NCBI GenBank assembly: GCA_027493405.1
Contig: JAOSKV010000001.1
Location: forward strand, 1,193,053-1,257,052
Source of the DNA: FEB-22 sp003105195
GTDB lineage: Bacteria; Pseudomonadota; Alphaproteobacteria; Rhizobiales; Xanthobacteraceae
Direction: 5' to 3'
DNA length: 64,000 nucleotides
Shown here one piece after another: positions 51,138 to 60,679 of the stretch. Below the pieces are notes generated by a model. That model had not been told where the DNA came from and did no database searches. It saw only the letters and a program-made list of their open reading frames with translations. The position numbers and the translations under genes were made by a program. The number at the start of each line of letters is the position of its first letter. Positions within the stretch are counted from its first letter, which is position 1.

Positions 51138-52786
51138 ATGGCATACGCACACGCACAACGCTCCCTGACCATCGGCGAAGGGGGGCTCGCAGCCTTCTTC
51201 GTCGTCACGGCGTTTCTCACTCTGGTCGCGGCGGCCAAGGCCGAGGACGCTGCCTTCGCGTTCCATGCCTATCTCGGCGCCGCCGCGAGCGTCGCGGCGG
51301 TCTTCGCCGTCTTCAACCGCTATTTCCGCACGCCGGAGCTGCCGCCGCAGGAGATCGACGGGCGTCCGAACTACCAGCTCGGCCCGGTCAAGTTCGCGAC
51401 CGCGGCCGCCGTGCTCTGGGGCATCGCGGGCTTCACGGTCGGCCTGATCATCGCGCTGCAGCTCGCCTATCCGGCGCTCAATTTCGACCTGCCGTGGACC
51501 AATTTCGGGCGCCTGCGCCCGCTGCACACGTCGGCCGTGATCTTCGCCTTCGGCGGCAACGTGCTGATCGCGACCTCGCTCTACGTGGTGCAGCGCACGA
51601 GCCGCACCCGCATCGCCGGCGACCTCGCCCCCTGGTTCGTCGTGCTCGGCTACAACTTCTTCATCCTGATCGCGGGCACCGGCTACCTGCTGGGCGTCAC
51701 CCAGTCGAAGGAATATGCCGAGCCCGAATGGTACGCCGACCTGTGGCTGACGATCGTCTGGGTGGTCTACCTGCTGGTCTTCATGGGCACCCTGATGAAG
51801 CGGAAAGAGCCGCACATCTTCGTCGCCAACTGGTTCTATCTCGCCTTCATCATCACCATCGCGGTGCTGCATCTCGGCAACAATGCGACGCTGCCGGTGT
51901 CGGCGTTCGGCTCCAAGTCCTACATCGCCTGGGGGGCGTGCAGGACGCCATGTTCCAGTGGTGGTACGGCCACAACGCCGTCGGCTTCTTCCTCACCGCC
52001 GGCTTCCTCGGCATCATGTACTACTTCATCCCCAAGCGCGCCGAGCGCCCGATCTACTCCTACCGCCTGTCGATCATCCACTTCTGGGCGCTGATCTTCC
52101 TCTACATCTGGGCCGGCCCGCATCACCTCCACTACACGGCGCTGCCCGACTGGGCGCAGACGCTCGGCATGACCTTCTCGATCATGCTGTGGATGCCCTC
52201 CTGGGGCGGCATGATCAACGGCCTGATGACGCTCTCGGGCGCCTGGGACAAGCTGCGCACCGATCCGGTGCTGCGCATGATGGTGGTGTCGGTCGCCTTC
52301 TACGGCATGTCGACCTTCGAGGGTCCGCTGATGTCCGTGAAGGCGGTCAACTCGCTCTCGCACTACACCGACTGGACCATCGGCCACGTCCACTCCGGCG
52401 CCCTCGGCTGGGTCGCCTTCGTCTCCTTCGGCGCCGTCTACAGCCTGGTGCCCTGGCTCTGGAACCGCAAGCAGCTCTACAGCCTCAAGCTCGTCAACTG
52501 GCACTTCTGGATCGCGACCATCGGCATCGTCCTCTACATCTCGGCGATGTGGGTGTCCGGGATCCTGCAGGGCCTGATGTGGCGCGCCTACACGAGCCTC
52601 GGGTTCCTCGAATACTCCTTCATCGAGACCGTGGAGGCGATGCATCCCTTCTACCTGATCCGGGCCGCGGGCGGCGCGCTGTTCGTCGCGGGCGCGCTGA
52701 TCATGGCCTGGAACCTCTGGATGACGGTGCGCAGCGGCGAGGCCGAATCGGCCGCCCCGCGCGCGGCGCTCCAGCCTGCCGAGTGA
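51138..52786 (+). CDS. ccoN: cbb3-type cytochrome c oxidase subunit I (frameshifted)
   Basis: Catalytic subunit of the high-affinity oxidase, about 549 residues with 12 helices. The first frame runs from MAYAHAQRSLTIGEGGLA through RPLHTSAVIFAFGGN. It is interrupted at a G-run (51932-51937), where AWGGVQDAMFQWWYGHNAVG needs one extra base. The second frame continues with WAGPHHLHYTALPDWAQTLG (haem b3/CuB region) and IGHVHSGALGWVAFVSFGAV. Since the rest of the ccoNOQPGHIS operon is intact, a homopolymer error is much more likely than loss of function. First gene of the operon. Confidence 0.95.
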
Positions 52787-52795
52787 GGAGCCAAC

Positions 52796-53530
52796 ATGTC
52801 GTTCTGGACACGCCATCAGATCCTCGAGAAGAACTCGATCCTTCTCGTGATCGGCATCCTGCTGGTCGTCGCGGTCGGCGGACTGGTCGAGATCGCTCCA
52901 CTCTTCTACCTGAAGAGCACGATCGAGAAGGTCGACGGCATGCGGCCCTACACGCCGCTCGAGCTCGCCGGCCGCGCGATCTACATCCGCGAGGGCTGCT
53001 ACAGCTGCCACTCGCAGATGGTGCGCACCCTGCGCGACGAGGTGGAGCGCTACGGCCACTACTCGCTGGCCGCCGAGAGCATGTACGACCATCCCTTCCA
53101 GTGGGGATCGAAGCGCACCGGGCCCGACCTCGCCCGCGTCGGCGGCAAGTATTCGGACGAGTGGCATGTCGCGCACATGGTCAATCCGCGCGCCGTGGTG
53201 CCGCAGTCGATCATGCCGGGCTACCCCTTCCTGGCCGCGACCGACCTCGACTTCCGCGGCATCGCGGCCCACCTGAAGGCCAACCGCGCGGTCGGCGTGC
53301 CCTACACGGACGCGCAGGTCGAGAATGCGGCCGCCGACCTGAAGGCGCAGGCGACCCCGGACGACGCCGGGATCGGCGACCTGCAGGCCCGCTACCCCAA
53401 GTCGATCGCCCGCGACTTCGACGGCAATCCGGCCCGCATCACCGAGATGGACGCGCTCGTCGCCTATCTCCAGATGCTCGGCACGCTCGTCGACTTCAAG
53501 AGCTACGACGCCAAGGTCAACCTGCGGTGA
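52796..53530 (+). CDS. ccoO: cbb3-type cytochrome c oxidase subunit II (monohaem)
   Basis: A 244-residue subunit with one N-terminal membrane helix and a periplasmic haem c domain. The haem site is C68 in GCYSCHSQMVRTLRDEVERY, followed by YSLAAESMYDHPFQWGSKRT, the conserved CcoO block. Axial methionine is in SIMPGYPFL. It lies 9 bases after ccoN. Confidence 0.96.
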   Translation: MSFWTRHQILEKNSILLVIGILLVVAVGGLVEIAPLFYLKSTIEKVDGMRPYTPLELAGRAIYIREGCYSCHSQMVRTLRDEVERYGHYSLAAESMYDHPFQWGSKRTGPDLARVGGKYSDEWHVAHMVNPRAVVPQSIMPGYPFLAATDLDFRGIAAHLKANRAVGVPYTDAQVENAAADLKAQATPDDAGIGDLQARYPKSIARDFDGNPARITEMDALVAYLQMLGTLVDFKSYDAKVNLR

Positions 53531-53543
53531 CGGGGACGCGAAG

Positions 53544-53708
53544 ATGAAAGCCATCGTCACGGTGCAGAGCTTCGTCTCCGACCTCGTCGTCAGCGTCTGG
53601 ACGCCGCTCTTCGTCATCCTGTTCGTCGCAATCGTCGCCTACGCGCTCTGGCCGCGCAACAAGAAGAAGTTCGACGCCGCCGCGCGCATGCCGCTGAGAG
53701 AGGACTGA
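53544..53708 (+). CDS. ccoQ: cbb3 oxidase small subunit CcoQ
   Basis: A 54-residue one-helix protein from ATG 53544: VWTPLFVILFVAIVAYALWP is the helix, with KKKFDAAARMPLRED as the cytoplasmic tail. Position between ccoO and ccoP and the tail R-NKKKFD-A-A are diagnostic. It stabilises the oxidase. Confidence 0.9.
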   Translation: MKAIVTVQSFVSDLVVSVWTPLFVILFVAIVAYALWPRNKKKFDAAARMPLRED

Positions 53709-53714
53709 GGAACC

Positions 53715-54587
53715 ATGGCCGATCACAAGGAAGTCGATGCCCTCTCCGGCACCGCCACCACGGGCCACGCGTGGGACGGCATCAAGGAGCTCAACACGCC
53801 GCTGCCGCGCTGGTGGGTGCTGGTCTTCTACGCCACCATCGTCTGGTCGGTGGGCTACTGGGTGGTCTATCCGGCCTGGCCGCTGGTCTCGAACTACACC
53901 GCGGGCGTGTTCGGCTATTCCTCCCGCGGCGACGTCGCCGCCGAGCTGGCCGAGCTGCAGAAGGTCCGCGGCGCCAAGTCCACGGCGCTCGCCGATGCGA
54001 CGCTCGCCGACGTCGAGAAGGACCAGGGCCTGCTCGCCTTCGCGCGCGCCCAGGGCAAGGCCGCCTTCGGCGACAACTGCGCCCCCTGCCACGGCAGCGG
54101 CGCCACCGGCTCGCGCGGCTATCCCAACCTCAACGACGACGACTGGCTGTGGGGCGGAACCGTCGATGAGATCCACCAGACCATCACGGTGGGCATCCGC
54201 TCGGGCCACGCCAAGGCGCGCGAGAACCAGATGCCGGCCTTCGGCCGCGACGGCATGCTCAAGCGCCCCGAGATCGTCGAGGTCGCGAACTACGTCCGCT
54301 CGCTCTCCGGCCTGCCGGTCCGTCCCGGCAGCAATCTCGAGGCCGGCAAGAAGATCTTCGCCGAGAACTGCGTCGCCTGCCACGGCGACGACGGCAAGGG
54401 CAATGCCGAGCTCGGCGGGCCGAACCTGACCGACCGCATCTGGCTCTACGGCTCCGACGAGGCCACCATCGCCGATGTCGTCACGAACTCCCGCAACGGC
54501 GTGATGCCGGCCTGGGAGGGACGCCTCGACCCCGTGACCATCAAGGCGCTCGCGGTCTACGTCCACACCCTCGGCGGCGGCAAGTGA
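53715..54587 (+). CDS. ccoP: cbb3-type cytochrome c oxidase subunit III (dihaem)
   Basis: A 290-residue dihaem cytochrome c. Membrane helix at about residues 35-55 (WVLVFYATIVWSVGYWVVY). The two CxxCH haem sites are C122 (CAPCHGSG) and C219 (CVACHGDDGKG), each with a later axial methionine (NQMPAFG, GVMPAWEG). It accepts electrons from soluble cytochrome c. ATG 53715 is 6 bases after the ccoQ stop. Confidence 0.96.
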   Translation: MADHKEVDALSGTATTGHAWDGIKELNTPLPRWWVLVFYATIVWSVGYWVVYPAWPLVSNYTAGVFGYSSRGDVAAELAELQKVRGAKSTALADATLADVEKDQGLLAFARAQGKAAFGDNCAPCHGSGATGSRGYPNLNDDDWLWGGTVDEIHQTITVGIRSGHAKARENQMPAFGRDGMLKRPEIVEVANYVRSLSGLPVRPGSNLEAGKKIFAENCVACHGDDGKGNAELGGPNLTDRIWLYGSDEATIADVVTNSRNGVMPAWEGRLDPVTIKALAVYVHTLGGGK

Positions 54588-54721
54588 CGGCGGGCCGCGC
54601 GCCCGCGCGGCCCCCCACGGCATGCGCGGGGTCGTCCCGCGCATCCGTGTCCTCGCGGTCGATGCCGAGCCTGATCGGCCGGGCGGACGTCGGGCATGAC
54701 GCAACGGCGCCTGGGCCCCGT

Positions 54722-54735
54722 TTGAGATCGATCAA
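54722..54735 (+). promoter_or_regulatory. FixK/FNR-like box before ccoG
   Basis: TTGAGATCGATCAA has one mismatch to TTGAT-N4-ATCAA. It is 25 bases before the annotated ccoG start, so the ccoGHIS genes may have their own low-oxygen promoter in addition to readthrough from ccoNOQP. Confidence 0.6.
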
Positions 54736-54760
54736 GGCGGGCGGGCGCCGCGGCGCCTAG

Positions 54761-56245
54761 ATGGAGGCTTCCGGTTCCAATCCGGTCCCCCCGCCGATGA
54801 ACAAGATGACAGACCCCGCCGATCTCGACTTCGGGCCCCTCTACGAGGCCCACAAGAAGGTCTATCCCCAGAGCGTCTCCGGCACCTTCCGCAACATCAA
54901 GTGGGCGCTGCTGGCGATCTGCCTCGGCATCTACTACCTGCTGCCCTTCGTGCGCTGGGACCGCGGCCCGCTCGCGCCGAGCCAGGCCGTGCTGATCGAT
55001 TTCCCGAACCGCCGCTTCTACTTCTTCTTCATCGAGATCTGGCCGCAGGAGGTCTACTACTTCACGGGCCTGCTGATCATCGCGGCCATGGCGCTGTTCC
55101 TGATGAACGCCGTCGGCGGGCGCATCTGGTGCGGCTATCTCTGCCCGCAGACCGTCTGGACCGACCTGTTCTACGCGGTCGAGCGCTGGATCGAGGGCGA
55201 CCGCCGCGAGCGCATGAAGAAGGACAAGACCGGCTTCACGGCGCGGCGTGCCCTCGAGCTCACGGCCAAGCATGCGATCTGGCTGATGATCGCCTGGTGG
55301 ACCGGCGGCGCCTGGGTGCTCTATTTCTCGGATGCCCCGACGCTGGTGAAGGACCTCGCCACCTTCCAGGCTCCGTTCATCGCCTATGCCTGGATCGGCA
55401 TCCTCACCTTCACGACCTACACGCTCGCCGGGTTCATGCGCGAGCAGGTCTGCGTCTACATGTGCCCCTGGCCGCGCATCCAGGCGGCGCTGACCGACGA
55501 GTGGGCGCTCAACGTCACCTACCGCCACGACCGCGGCGAGCCGCGCATGTCGGTCAAGAAGGCCGAGGAGCTTCGCGCCCAGGGCGCGCCGGCCGGCGAC
55601 TGCATCGACTGCCGCCAGTGCGTCGCGGTGTGCCCCACCGGCATCGACATCCGCGACGGCGCGCAGCTCGAATGCATCATGTGCGGCCTGTGCATCGACG
55701 CCTGCGACAACGTCATGGAGAAGATCGGCCGGCCGACGCGGCTGATCGCCTACGACAACGAGATCAACATCAATCGCCGCATGGAAGGCGAGCCGGAGAT
55801 CTACCGGCCCGTTCGCCCGCGCACCATCGCCTACACGCTCATCATCGCGGCGGTCGGCGGCCTGATGCTCTACACGCTGCTCACCCGCGCGCTGCTCGAC
55901 GTCAGCGTGCTGCACGACCGCAACCCGCTCTTCGTCGCCCTCTCGGACGGCTCGGTGCGCAACGCCTACACGGTCCGCTTCATCAACAAGCGGCCGGAGG
56001 CCCGCGCCTTCGCGCTCGACGTCGAGGGCCTGCCCTATCCGCTGGTGACCGTGGTCGGCACCGACTCGATCGTGGTCGGCGAGCCGCTGGTCGCGGTCGG
56101 CCCCGACCAGACCCGCGAGGTGCGGGTGCTGGTCACGGTCCCGGCCGGGCGGCCGCTCGACAAGTCCACCCCCGTCACCTTCAAGGCGATCGACATGGAG
56201 AGCCGCGAGATCGCCACGGCGCGCGACCACTTCATCGCGCCCTGA
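54761..56245 (+). CDS. ccoG: cbb3 oxidase maturation protein CcoG, 4Fe-4S
   Basis: A 494-residue protein (FixG) with five helices and two ferredoxin-like cluster sites: CIDCRQCVAVCPTGIDIRDG and CIMCGLCIDACDNVM. CGYLCPQTVWTDLFYAVER and EQVCVYMCPWPRIQ are also conserved. It acts as a cupric reductase supplying Cu(I) for oxidase assembly. A later start at 54797 (MNKMTDPADLDFG) is possible and would give a more usual N-terminus. Confidence 0.95.
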   Translation: MEASGSNPVPPPMNKMTDPADLDFGPLYEAHKKVYPQSVSGTFRNIKWALLAICLGIYYLLPFVRWDRGPLAPSQAVLIDFPNRRFYFFFIEIWPQEVYYFTGLLIIAAMALFLMNAVGGRIWCGYLCPQTVWTDLFYAVERWIEGDRRERMKKDKTGFTARRALELTAKHAIWLMIAWWTGGAWVLYFSDAPTLVKDLATFQAPFIAYAWIGILTFTTYTLAGFMREQVCVYMCPWPRIQAALTDEWALNVTYRHDRGEPRMSVKKAEELRAQGAPAGDCIDCRQCVAVCPTGIDIRDGAQLECIMCGLCIDACDNVMEKIGRPTRLIAYDNEININRRMEGEPEIYRPVRPRTIAYTLIIAAVGGLMLYTLLTRALLDVSVLHDRNPLFVALSDGSVRNAYTVRFINKRPEARAFALDVEGLPYPLVTVVGTDSIVVGEPLVAVGPDQTREVRVLVTVPAGRPLDKSTPVTFKAIDMESREIATARDHFIAP

Positions 56246-56263
56246 ACCTCACTGGAGACATCG

Positions 56264-56758
56264 ATGGCCCCCGCATCGTCACGTCCTCTCACCGGCCGCC
56301 GCGTCCTCGTCTACCTGCTCGCGTTCTTCGGCATCGTGTTCGCGGCCAATGGCGTGCTGATCAAGGTCGCGCTCGACACCATGCCGGGCCTCGAGGTGGA
56401 GAGCGCCTACCGGGCCTCGCTCGCCTTCAATCGCGAAGCCCGCGCCGCGGAGGCGCAGGCCGCGCGCGGCTGGCGCGTCGAGGCCCATGTGGAGCGCGAC
56501 CCGGCCGGCCGGGCGACGATCCGGGTCGAGGCGCGCGACCGCGCCGGCGCGCCGCTGGCGGGCCTCGCCTTCTCGGCGCGCCTGGCGCGCCCGGCCGACA
56601 AGCGGCTCGACCGCGAGATCGCGCTCGCCGAGCGCGAGAGCGGCATCTACCGCGGCACCCTCGAGGACGTCGCCCTCGGCCAGTGGGACCTGGTGCTCGA
56701 GGCCGAGCGCGCGAGCGCCTCGCTGTTCCGCGCGCGCAACCGCGTCGTGCTCCGGTAG
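56264..56758 (+). CDS. ccoH: FixH/CcoH-family oxidase assembly protein
   Basis: A 164-residue protein with one helix (VLVYLLAFFGIVFAANGVLI) and a periplasmic beta domain. AFNREARAAEAQAARGWRVE and the DLVLEAERASASLFRARNRV ending match FixH, needed for cbb3 stability and possibly copper loading. It lies between ccoG and ccoI, 18 bases from each. Confidence 0.92.
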   Translation: MAPASSRPLTGRRVLVYLLAFFGIVFAANGVLIKVALDTMPGLEVESAYRASLAFNREARAAEAQAARGWRVEAHVERDPAGRATIRVEARDRAGAPLAGLAFSARLARPADKRLDREIALAERESGIYRGTLEDVALGQWDLVLEAERASASLFRARNRVVLR

Positions 56759-56776
56759 CCGCCGCCCGGCCGAACC

Positions 56777-58966
56777 ATGCCCGAGACCCGCGATCTCTCC
56801 CACTTCGTCAAGCGTCTCGACGGCGGGGTCGCGCATATCGATCTCGCGGTCGAGGGGATCACCTGCGCGGCCTGCATGGTCGCGATCGAGGACGGGCTCT
56901 CCGCCGTCCCCGAGGTCACCCGCGCGCGCGTCAACCTCACCAACCGGCGCGTCGCCGTGGAATGGCGGGACGGGGCGCTCGATCCGGTGCGCGTGATCGA
57001 CCGGCTCGCCGATCTCGGCTACCGCGCCTATCCGTTCGAGCCCGCGAGCGCCGAGGCCGAGGAGGAGAAGGAGTCCCGCTTCCTGCTGCGCTGCCTCGGC
57101 GTCGCCGCCTTCGCGATGATGAACGTGATGCTGCTCTCGGTCTCGGTCTGGTCCGGCAACGCCACCGACATCACGCCCGAGCAGCGCGATTTCTTCCACT
57201 GGCTCTCGGCCCTGATCGCCCTGCCGGCCGCCGCCTATGCGGGCCAGCCCTTCTTCCGCTCCGCCATGCGCGCCCTGATGGCCAGGAGCCTCAACATGGA
57301 CGTGCCGATCACGCTCGGCGTGCTGCTCGCGCTCGGCATGTCGGTGGTCGAGACCCTGAACCACGCCGAGCACGCCTATTTCGACTCGGCCGTCATGCTG
57401 CTCACCTTCCTGCTCGCCGGGCGTTTCCTCGACCAGAACATGCGCCGGCGCACCCGCGCGGTCGCCGGCAACCTGGCGGCGTTGAAGGCCGAGACCGCCT
57501 CCAAGTTCGTGACCCCGGAGGAGATCCGCGAGGTGCCGATCGCCGCGATCCATGCGGGCGACCTGGTGCTGGTGCGGCCCGGCGAGCGCATCGCCGTGGA
57601 CGGCGTCGTCACCGAGGGCCGCTCGGAGATCGACCAGAGCCTGGTGACCGGCGAGACCGCCCATGTGGCGGCCGCCCGGGGGACGCAGGTCTATGCCGGG
57701 ACCCTGAACGTCTCGGGCACGCTGCGCGTGCGCGTGAGCGCGGCCGCCAAGGGCACGCTGCTCGACGAGGTCACGCGCCTGCTCGACAACGCGGTCCAGG
57801 CCCGCTCGCGCTACGTGCGCCTCGCCGACCGCGCCTCGCGGCTCTACGCGCCGGTCGTGCATTTGACCGCCTTGGCGACCGTGCTGGGCTGGCTCGCGCT
57901 CGGCGCCGGCTGGCACTTCGCCATCGTCACGGCCATCGCGGTCCTGATCATCACGTGTCCCTGCGCGCTGGCGCTGGCGATCCCCGCCGTGCAGGTGGTC
58001 GCCTCCGGCGCGCTGTTCCGCGCCAATGTGCTCCTCAATGCGGGCGACGCCATCGAGCGCCTGGCCGGGACCGACACGGTGGTATTCGACAAGACCGGGA
58101 CGCTGACGCTGCCCGAGCCCGCGCTCGCCAATGCGGGCGACGTTCCGGCCGAGACGCTCGCGCTCGCCGGGCGCCTCGCGCTCGCCAGCCGCCATCCGCT
58201 CGCCGCCGCGGTCGCCCGCGCGGCCGGCGCCCGGGAGCCGCTTGCGGACGCCGTGGAGGAGCCCGGCCAGGGCGTGCGCGCCGAGCTCGCCGGGCAGGAG
58301 CTCCGGCTCGGCCGTCCGTCCTTCTGCGGCGCCGGGCGCGAGGCCGCGGCGCTCGCCGCCGCCGACCCCGAGGCCTCGCTGATCGCCTTCGCGCACGGAA
58401 CCGAGCGCGTCGTCTTCGCGGTGCGCCAGCGGCTGCGCCCGGACGCGGTCGCGGTCGTGGGGCGCCTCAAGCGGCGCGGCATCGCGGTGGAGATCCTCTC
58501 GGGCGACCGCCCCAGCGCGGTGGCGCCGGTGGCGCGGGCCCTCGGCATCGCCGAGAGCCGCGCCGGCGTCACGCCGGCCGAGAAGATCGCCCGCATCGAG
58601 GATCTCAAGCGCGCCGGCCGCAAGGTGTTGATGGTCGGCGACGGCCTCAACGATGCGCCCGCGCTCGCCGCCGCCGACGTCTCGCTCTCGCCCGTCACCG
58701 CGGTGCACCTCACCCAGGCCGCGGCCGACGCCGTGTTCCTCGGCGACCGCCTCGCGCCCGTGGCGGACGCCCTCGCGCTCTCCGCCAAGGCCCGGCGCGT
58801 GATGCGCGGGAACCTGTGGCTCGCCGTGGTCTACAATGCGGTCGCGGTGCCGGTCGCGGTGCTCGGCTTCGTTACGCCCCTGATCGCCGCGCTGGCGATG
58901 TCCGGTTCTTCCGTGCTCGTCACCCTCAACGCGCTGCGCGCGCGCCACTTGCCGGAGGTGCGCTGA
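56777..58966 (+). CDS. ccoI: Copper-exporting P-type ATPase for cbb3 assembly (CcoI/FixI)
   Basis: A 729-residue P1B-type ATPase. An N-terminal metal-binding domain has GITCAACMVAIED; the transmembrane copper site is CPCALALAIPA; the phosphorylation motif is DKTGTLTLPE; the hinge is VGDGLNDAPALAAADVS. The CxxC and CPC identify Cu(I) as cargo. It exports copper toward the periplasmic side for insertion in CcoN. The stop overlaps the ccoS start (TGATG). Confidence 0.96.
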   Translation: MPETRDLSHFVKRLDGGVAHIDLAVEGITCAACMVAIEDGLSAVPEVTRARVNLTNRRVAVEWRDGALDPVRVIDRLADLGYRAYPFEPASAEAEEEKESRFLLRCLGVAAFAMMNVMLLSVSVWSGNATDITPEQRDFFHWLSALIALPAAAYAGQPFFRSAMRALMARSLNMDVPITLGVLLALGMSVVETLNHAEHAYFDSAVMLLTFLLAGRFLDQNMRRRTRAVAGNLAALKAETASKFVTPEEIREVPIAAIHAGDLVLVRPGERIAVDGVVTEGRSEIDQSLVTGETAHVAAARGTQVYAGTLNVSGTLRVRVSAAAKGTLLDEVTRLLDNAVQARSRYVRLADRASRLYAPVVHLTALATVLGWLALGAGWHFAIVTAIAVLIITCPCALALAIPAVQVVASGALFRANVLLNAGDAIERLAGTDTVVFDKTGTLTLPEPALANAGDVPAETLALAGRLALASRHPLAAAVARAAGAREPLADAVEEPGQGVRAELAGQELRLGRPSFCGAGREAAALAAADPEASLIAFAHGTERVVFAVRQRLRPDAVAVVGRLKRRGIAVEILSGDRPSAVAPVARALGIAESRAGVTPAEKIARIEDLKRAGRKVLMVGDGLNDAPALAAADVSLSPVTAVHLTQAAADAVFLGDRLAPVADALALSAKARRVMRGNLWLAVVYNAVAVPVAVLGFVTPLIAALAMSGSSVLVTLNALRARHLPEVR

Positions 58967-59136
58967 TGGAGGTCCTGGTCTACCTGGTGCCGCTCGCCCT
59001 CGGCCTCGGCCTGCTCGGCCTCGTCGCCTTCCTCTGGTCGCTCAAGTCCGGCCAGTACGACGACCTCGACGGCGCCGCCTGGCGCGCCATCATGGACGAC
59101 GACGAGAAGCCCGCAGACAAGACGGGCCCGTCCTGA
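58966..59136 (+). CDS. ccoS: cbb3 oxidase assembly protein CcoS
   Basis: A 56-residue protein: one helix (VLVYLVPLALGLGLLGLVAF), then LWSLKSGQYDDLDGAAWRAI, the hallmark of CcoS, and an acidic tail DDDEKPADKTGPS. Needed for cofactor insertion into the oxidase. It is the last gene of the operon; ATG 58966 overlaps the ccoI stop. About 220 bases with no gene follow, containing a short hairpin GTCCGGT-CAA-ACCGGAC at 59313-59329. Confidence 0.93.
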   Translation: MEVLVYLVPLALGLGLLGLVAFLWSLKSGQYDDLDGAAWRAIMDDDEKPADKTGPS

Positions 59137-59356
59137 GCCGTCCCGGATCCCCGGGCCCGGGTATCGAACGACGGCTCACGCCAAGTGCTTGATTTGTCTA
59201 GACCTGGCCCTGGACTTCGCGCCCGAGGCGGTAACGGTCGGCCCCGATACGCCGACGCCCGGCCAGGGCCGGGCGCACGACTTCGACGATGAGTTCTTGC
59301 GCCGTTTTGCCTGTCCGGTCAAACCGGACGGGGCCGCAATGATCGTTGTCGACAGG

Positions 59357-60583
59357 TCACTCCGCCGCCAGGGCGCGGTCGCTGAAGGTGAGCCCGAGGC
59401 GCTGCCAGACGTCGACCAGGGCCTCGGCGAGCGCGTCGATCAGGGCGTCGTCGTGGAACGGCGAGGGCGTGATGCGCAGCCGCTCCTGGCCGCGCGGCAC
59501 CGTCGGATAGTTGATCGGCTGGATGTAGATGCCGTGCTGCTCGAGCAGCATGTCGCTCGCGGCCTTGCACTTCTCGGGGTCGCCGACGAACACCGGCACG
59601 ATATGGGTGTCGCTCGCCATCACGGGCAGGCGCGCGGCATTGAGCACCGCCTTGAGGCGGGCCGCGCGGTCCTGGTGGCGCTCGCGCTCCCAGGTCGATG
59701 TCTTCAGGTGCCGGATCGCGGCGGTCGCGGCCGCGCACACGGCCGGCGGCAGCGCGGTCGTGAAGATGAAGCCCGGCGCATAGGAGCGCACCGCGTCGAT
59801 GACCGCCGCCTTGCCCGTGATGTAGCCGCCGAGGCAGCCGAAGGCCTTGGCGAGCGTGCCCTCGATCACGTCGATGCGGTGCGCGACGCCGTCGCGCTCG
59901 GTGACGCCGCCGCCGCGCCGGCCATACATGCCGACCGCGTGCACCTCGTCGCAGTAGGTCATCGCGTCGTAGCGCTCGGCGAGATCGCAGATCGCGTGCA
60001 TCGGCGCGATGTCGCCGTCCATGGAATAGAGGCTCTCGAACACGATCAGCTTCGGCCGCTCGCCCGCCGCCCGCAGCAGCTCCTCCAGGTGGCCGACGTC
60101 GTTGTGGCGCCAGATCGCCCGGTCGCAGCTCGACTGGCGCACGCCCTCGATCATGGAATTGTGGTTGAGCGCGTCCGACAGGATCAGGCAGTTCGGGATC
60201 AGCTTGGCGATCGTGGCGATGCCGGCCTGGTTCGAGATGTAGCCCGAGGTGAAGACCAGGGCGCCGTCCTTGCCGTGCAGGTCGGCGAGCTCGCGCTCGA
60301 GCTCGACCAGCGGGTGATTCGTCCCCGAGATGTTGCGCGTGCCGCCCGCCCCGGTTCCCATCCGGGTCGCGGTCTCGACCATGGCGCCGATCACCTTGGG
60401 GTGCTGGCCCATGCCGAGATAGTCGTTGGAGCACCAGATCACGACCTCGCGCCGGCCCTGCGGGTGGTGCCAGACGGCGTGGGGGAAGCGTCCGGCCATG
60501 CGCTCCAGGTCGGCGAAGACCCGGTAGCGGCGTTCGTCCTTGAGGCGCGTCAGGGCGTCCGTGAAATACGAGTCGTAGTTCAT
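59357..60583 (-). CDS. hemA: 5-aminolevulinate synthase
   Basis: A 408-residue PLP enzyme that condenses glycine and succinyl-CoA, the first step of haem synthesis in Alphaproteobacteria (C4 pathway). The PLP lysine is in EGTLAKAFGCLGGYITG; YCDEVHAVGMYGRRGGG holds the aspartate for the PLP nitrogen, and SNDYLGMGQHPKVI and GTGAGGTRNISGTNHPLVEL are conserved. ATG 60583 begins MNYDSYFTDALTRLKDERRY. An Irr-like site and a FixK/FNR-like box lie upstream, so both iron and oxygen control are plausible. It converges on the cbb3 operon. Confidence 0.97.
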   Translation of the reverse strand: MNYDSYFTDALTRLKDERRYRVFADLERMAGRFPHAVWHHPQGRREVVIWCSNDYLGMGQHPKVIGAMVETATRMGTGAGGTRNISGTNHPLVELERELADLHGKDGALVFTSGYISNQAGIATIAKLIPNCLILSDALNHNSMIEGVRQSSCDRAIWRHNDVGHLEELLRAAGERPKLIVFESLYSMDGDIAPMHAICDLAERYDAMTYCDEVHAVGMYGRRGGGVTERDGVAHRIDVIEGTLAKAFGCLGGYITGKAAVIDAVRSYAPGFIFTTALPPAVCAAATAAIRHLKTSTWERERHQDRAARLKAVLNAARLPVMASDTHIVPVFVGDPEKCKAASDMLLEQHGIYIQPINYPTVPRGQERLRITPSPFHDDALIDALAEALVDVWQRLGLTFSDRALAAE

Positions 60584-60619
60584 GAATCTGTCTCCGGGGG
60601 CCCTGTCTTTTCTCGATTT

Positions 60620-60636
60620 TTTAGAACCGTTCTGGA
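60620..60636 (-). promoter_or_regulatory. Irr-box-like inverted repeat before hemA
   Basis: TTTAGAA-CCG-TTCTGGA is an imperfect inverted repeat, close to the iron-control element recognised by Irr in Alphaproteobacteria (TTTAGAA with its complement TTCTAAA). It lies 37 bases upstream of the hemA start. An overlapping 6-bp repeat AACCGT-TCTGG-ACGGTT is at 60625-60641. Judged by eye only. Confidence 0.5.
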
Positions 60637-60679
60637 CGGTTTGTCGAGGTGATAATCCTTCAAATCTGCCCCGCGATCG

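Noticed and set aside
54901..59136. A 1400-codon plus-strand frame overlapping ccoG, ccoH and ccoI
   Set aside because: It is the wrong frame over well-conserved cco genes, and its product is low-complexity and basic. Only its last codons, shared with ccoS, are real.
59313..59329. GTCCGGT-CAA-ACCGGAC hairpin as a terminator between ccoS and hemA
   Set aside because: The stem is only 7 bp and no T-run follows on either strand, so termination is not supported.
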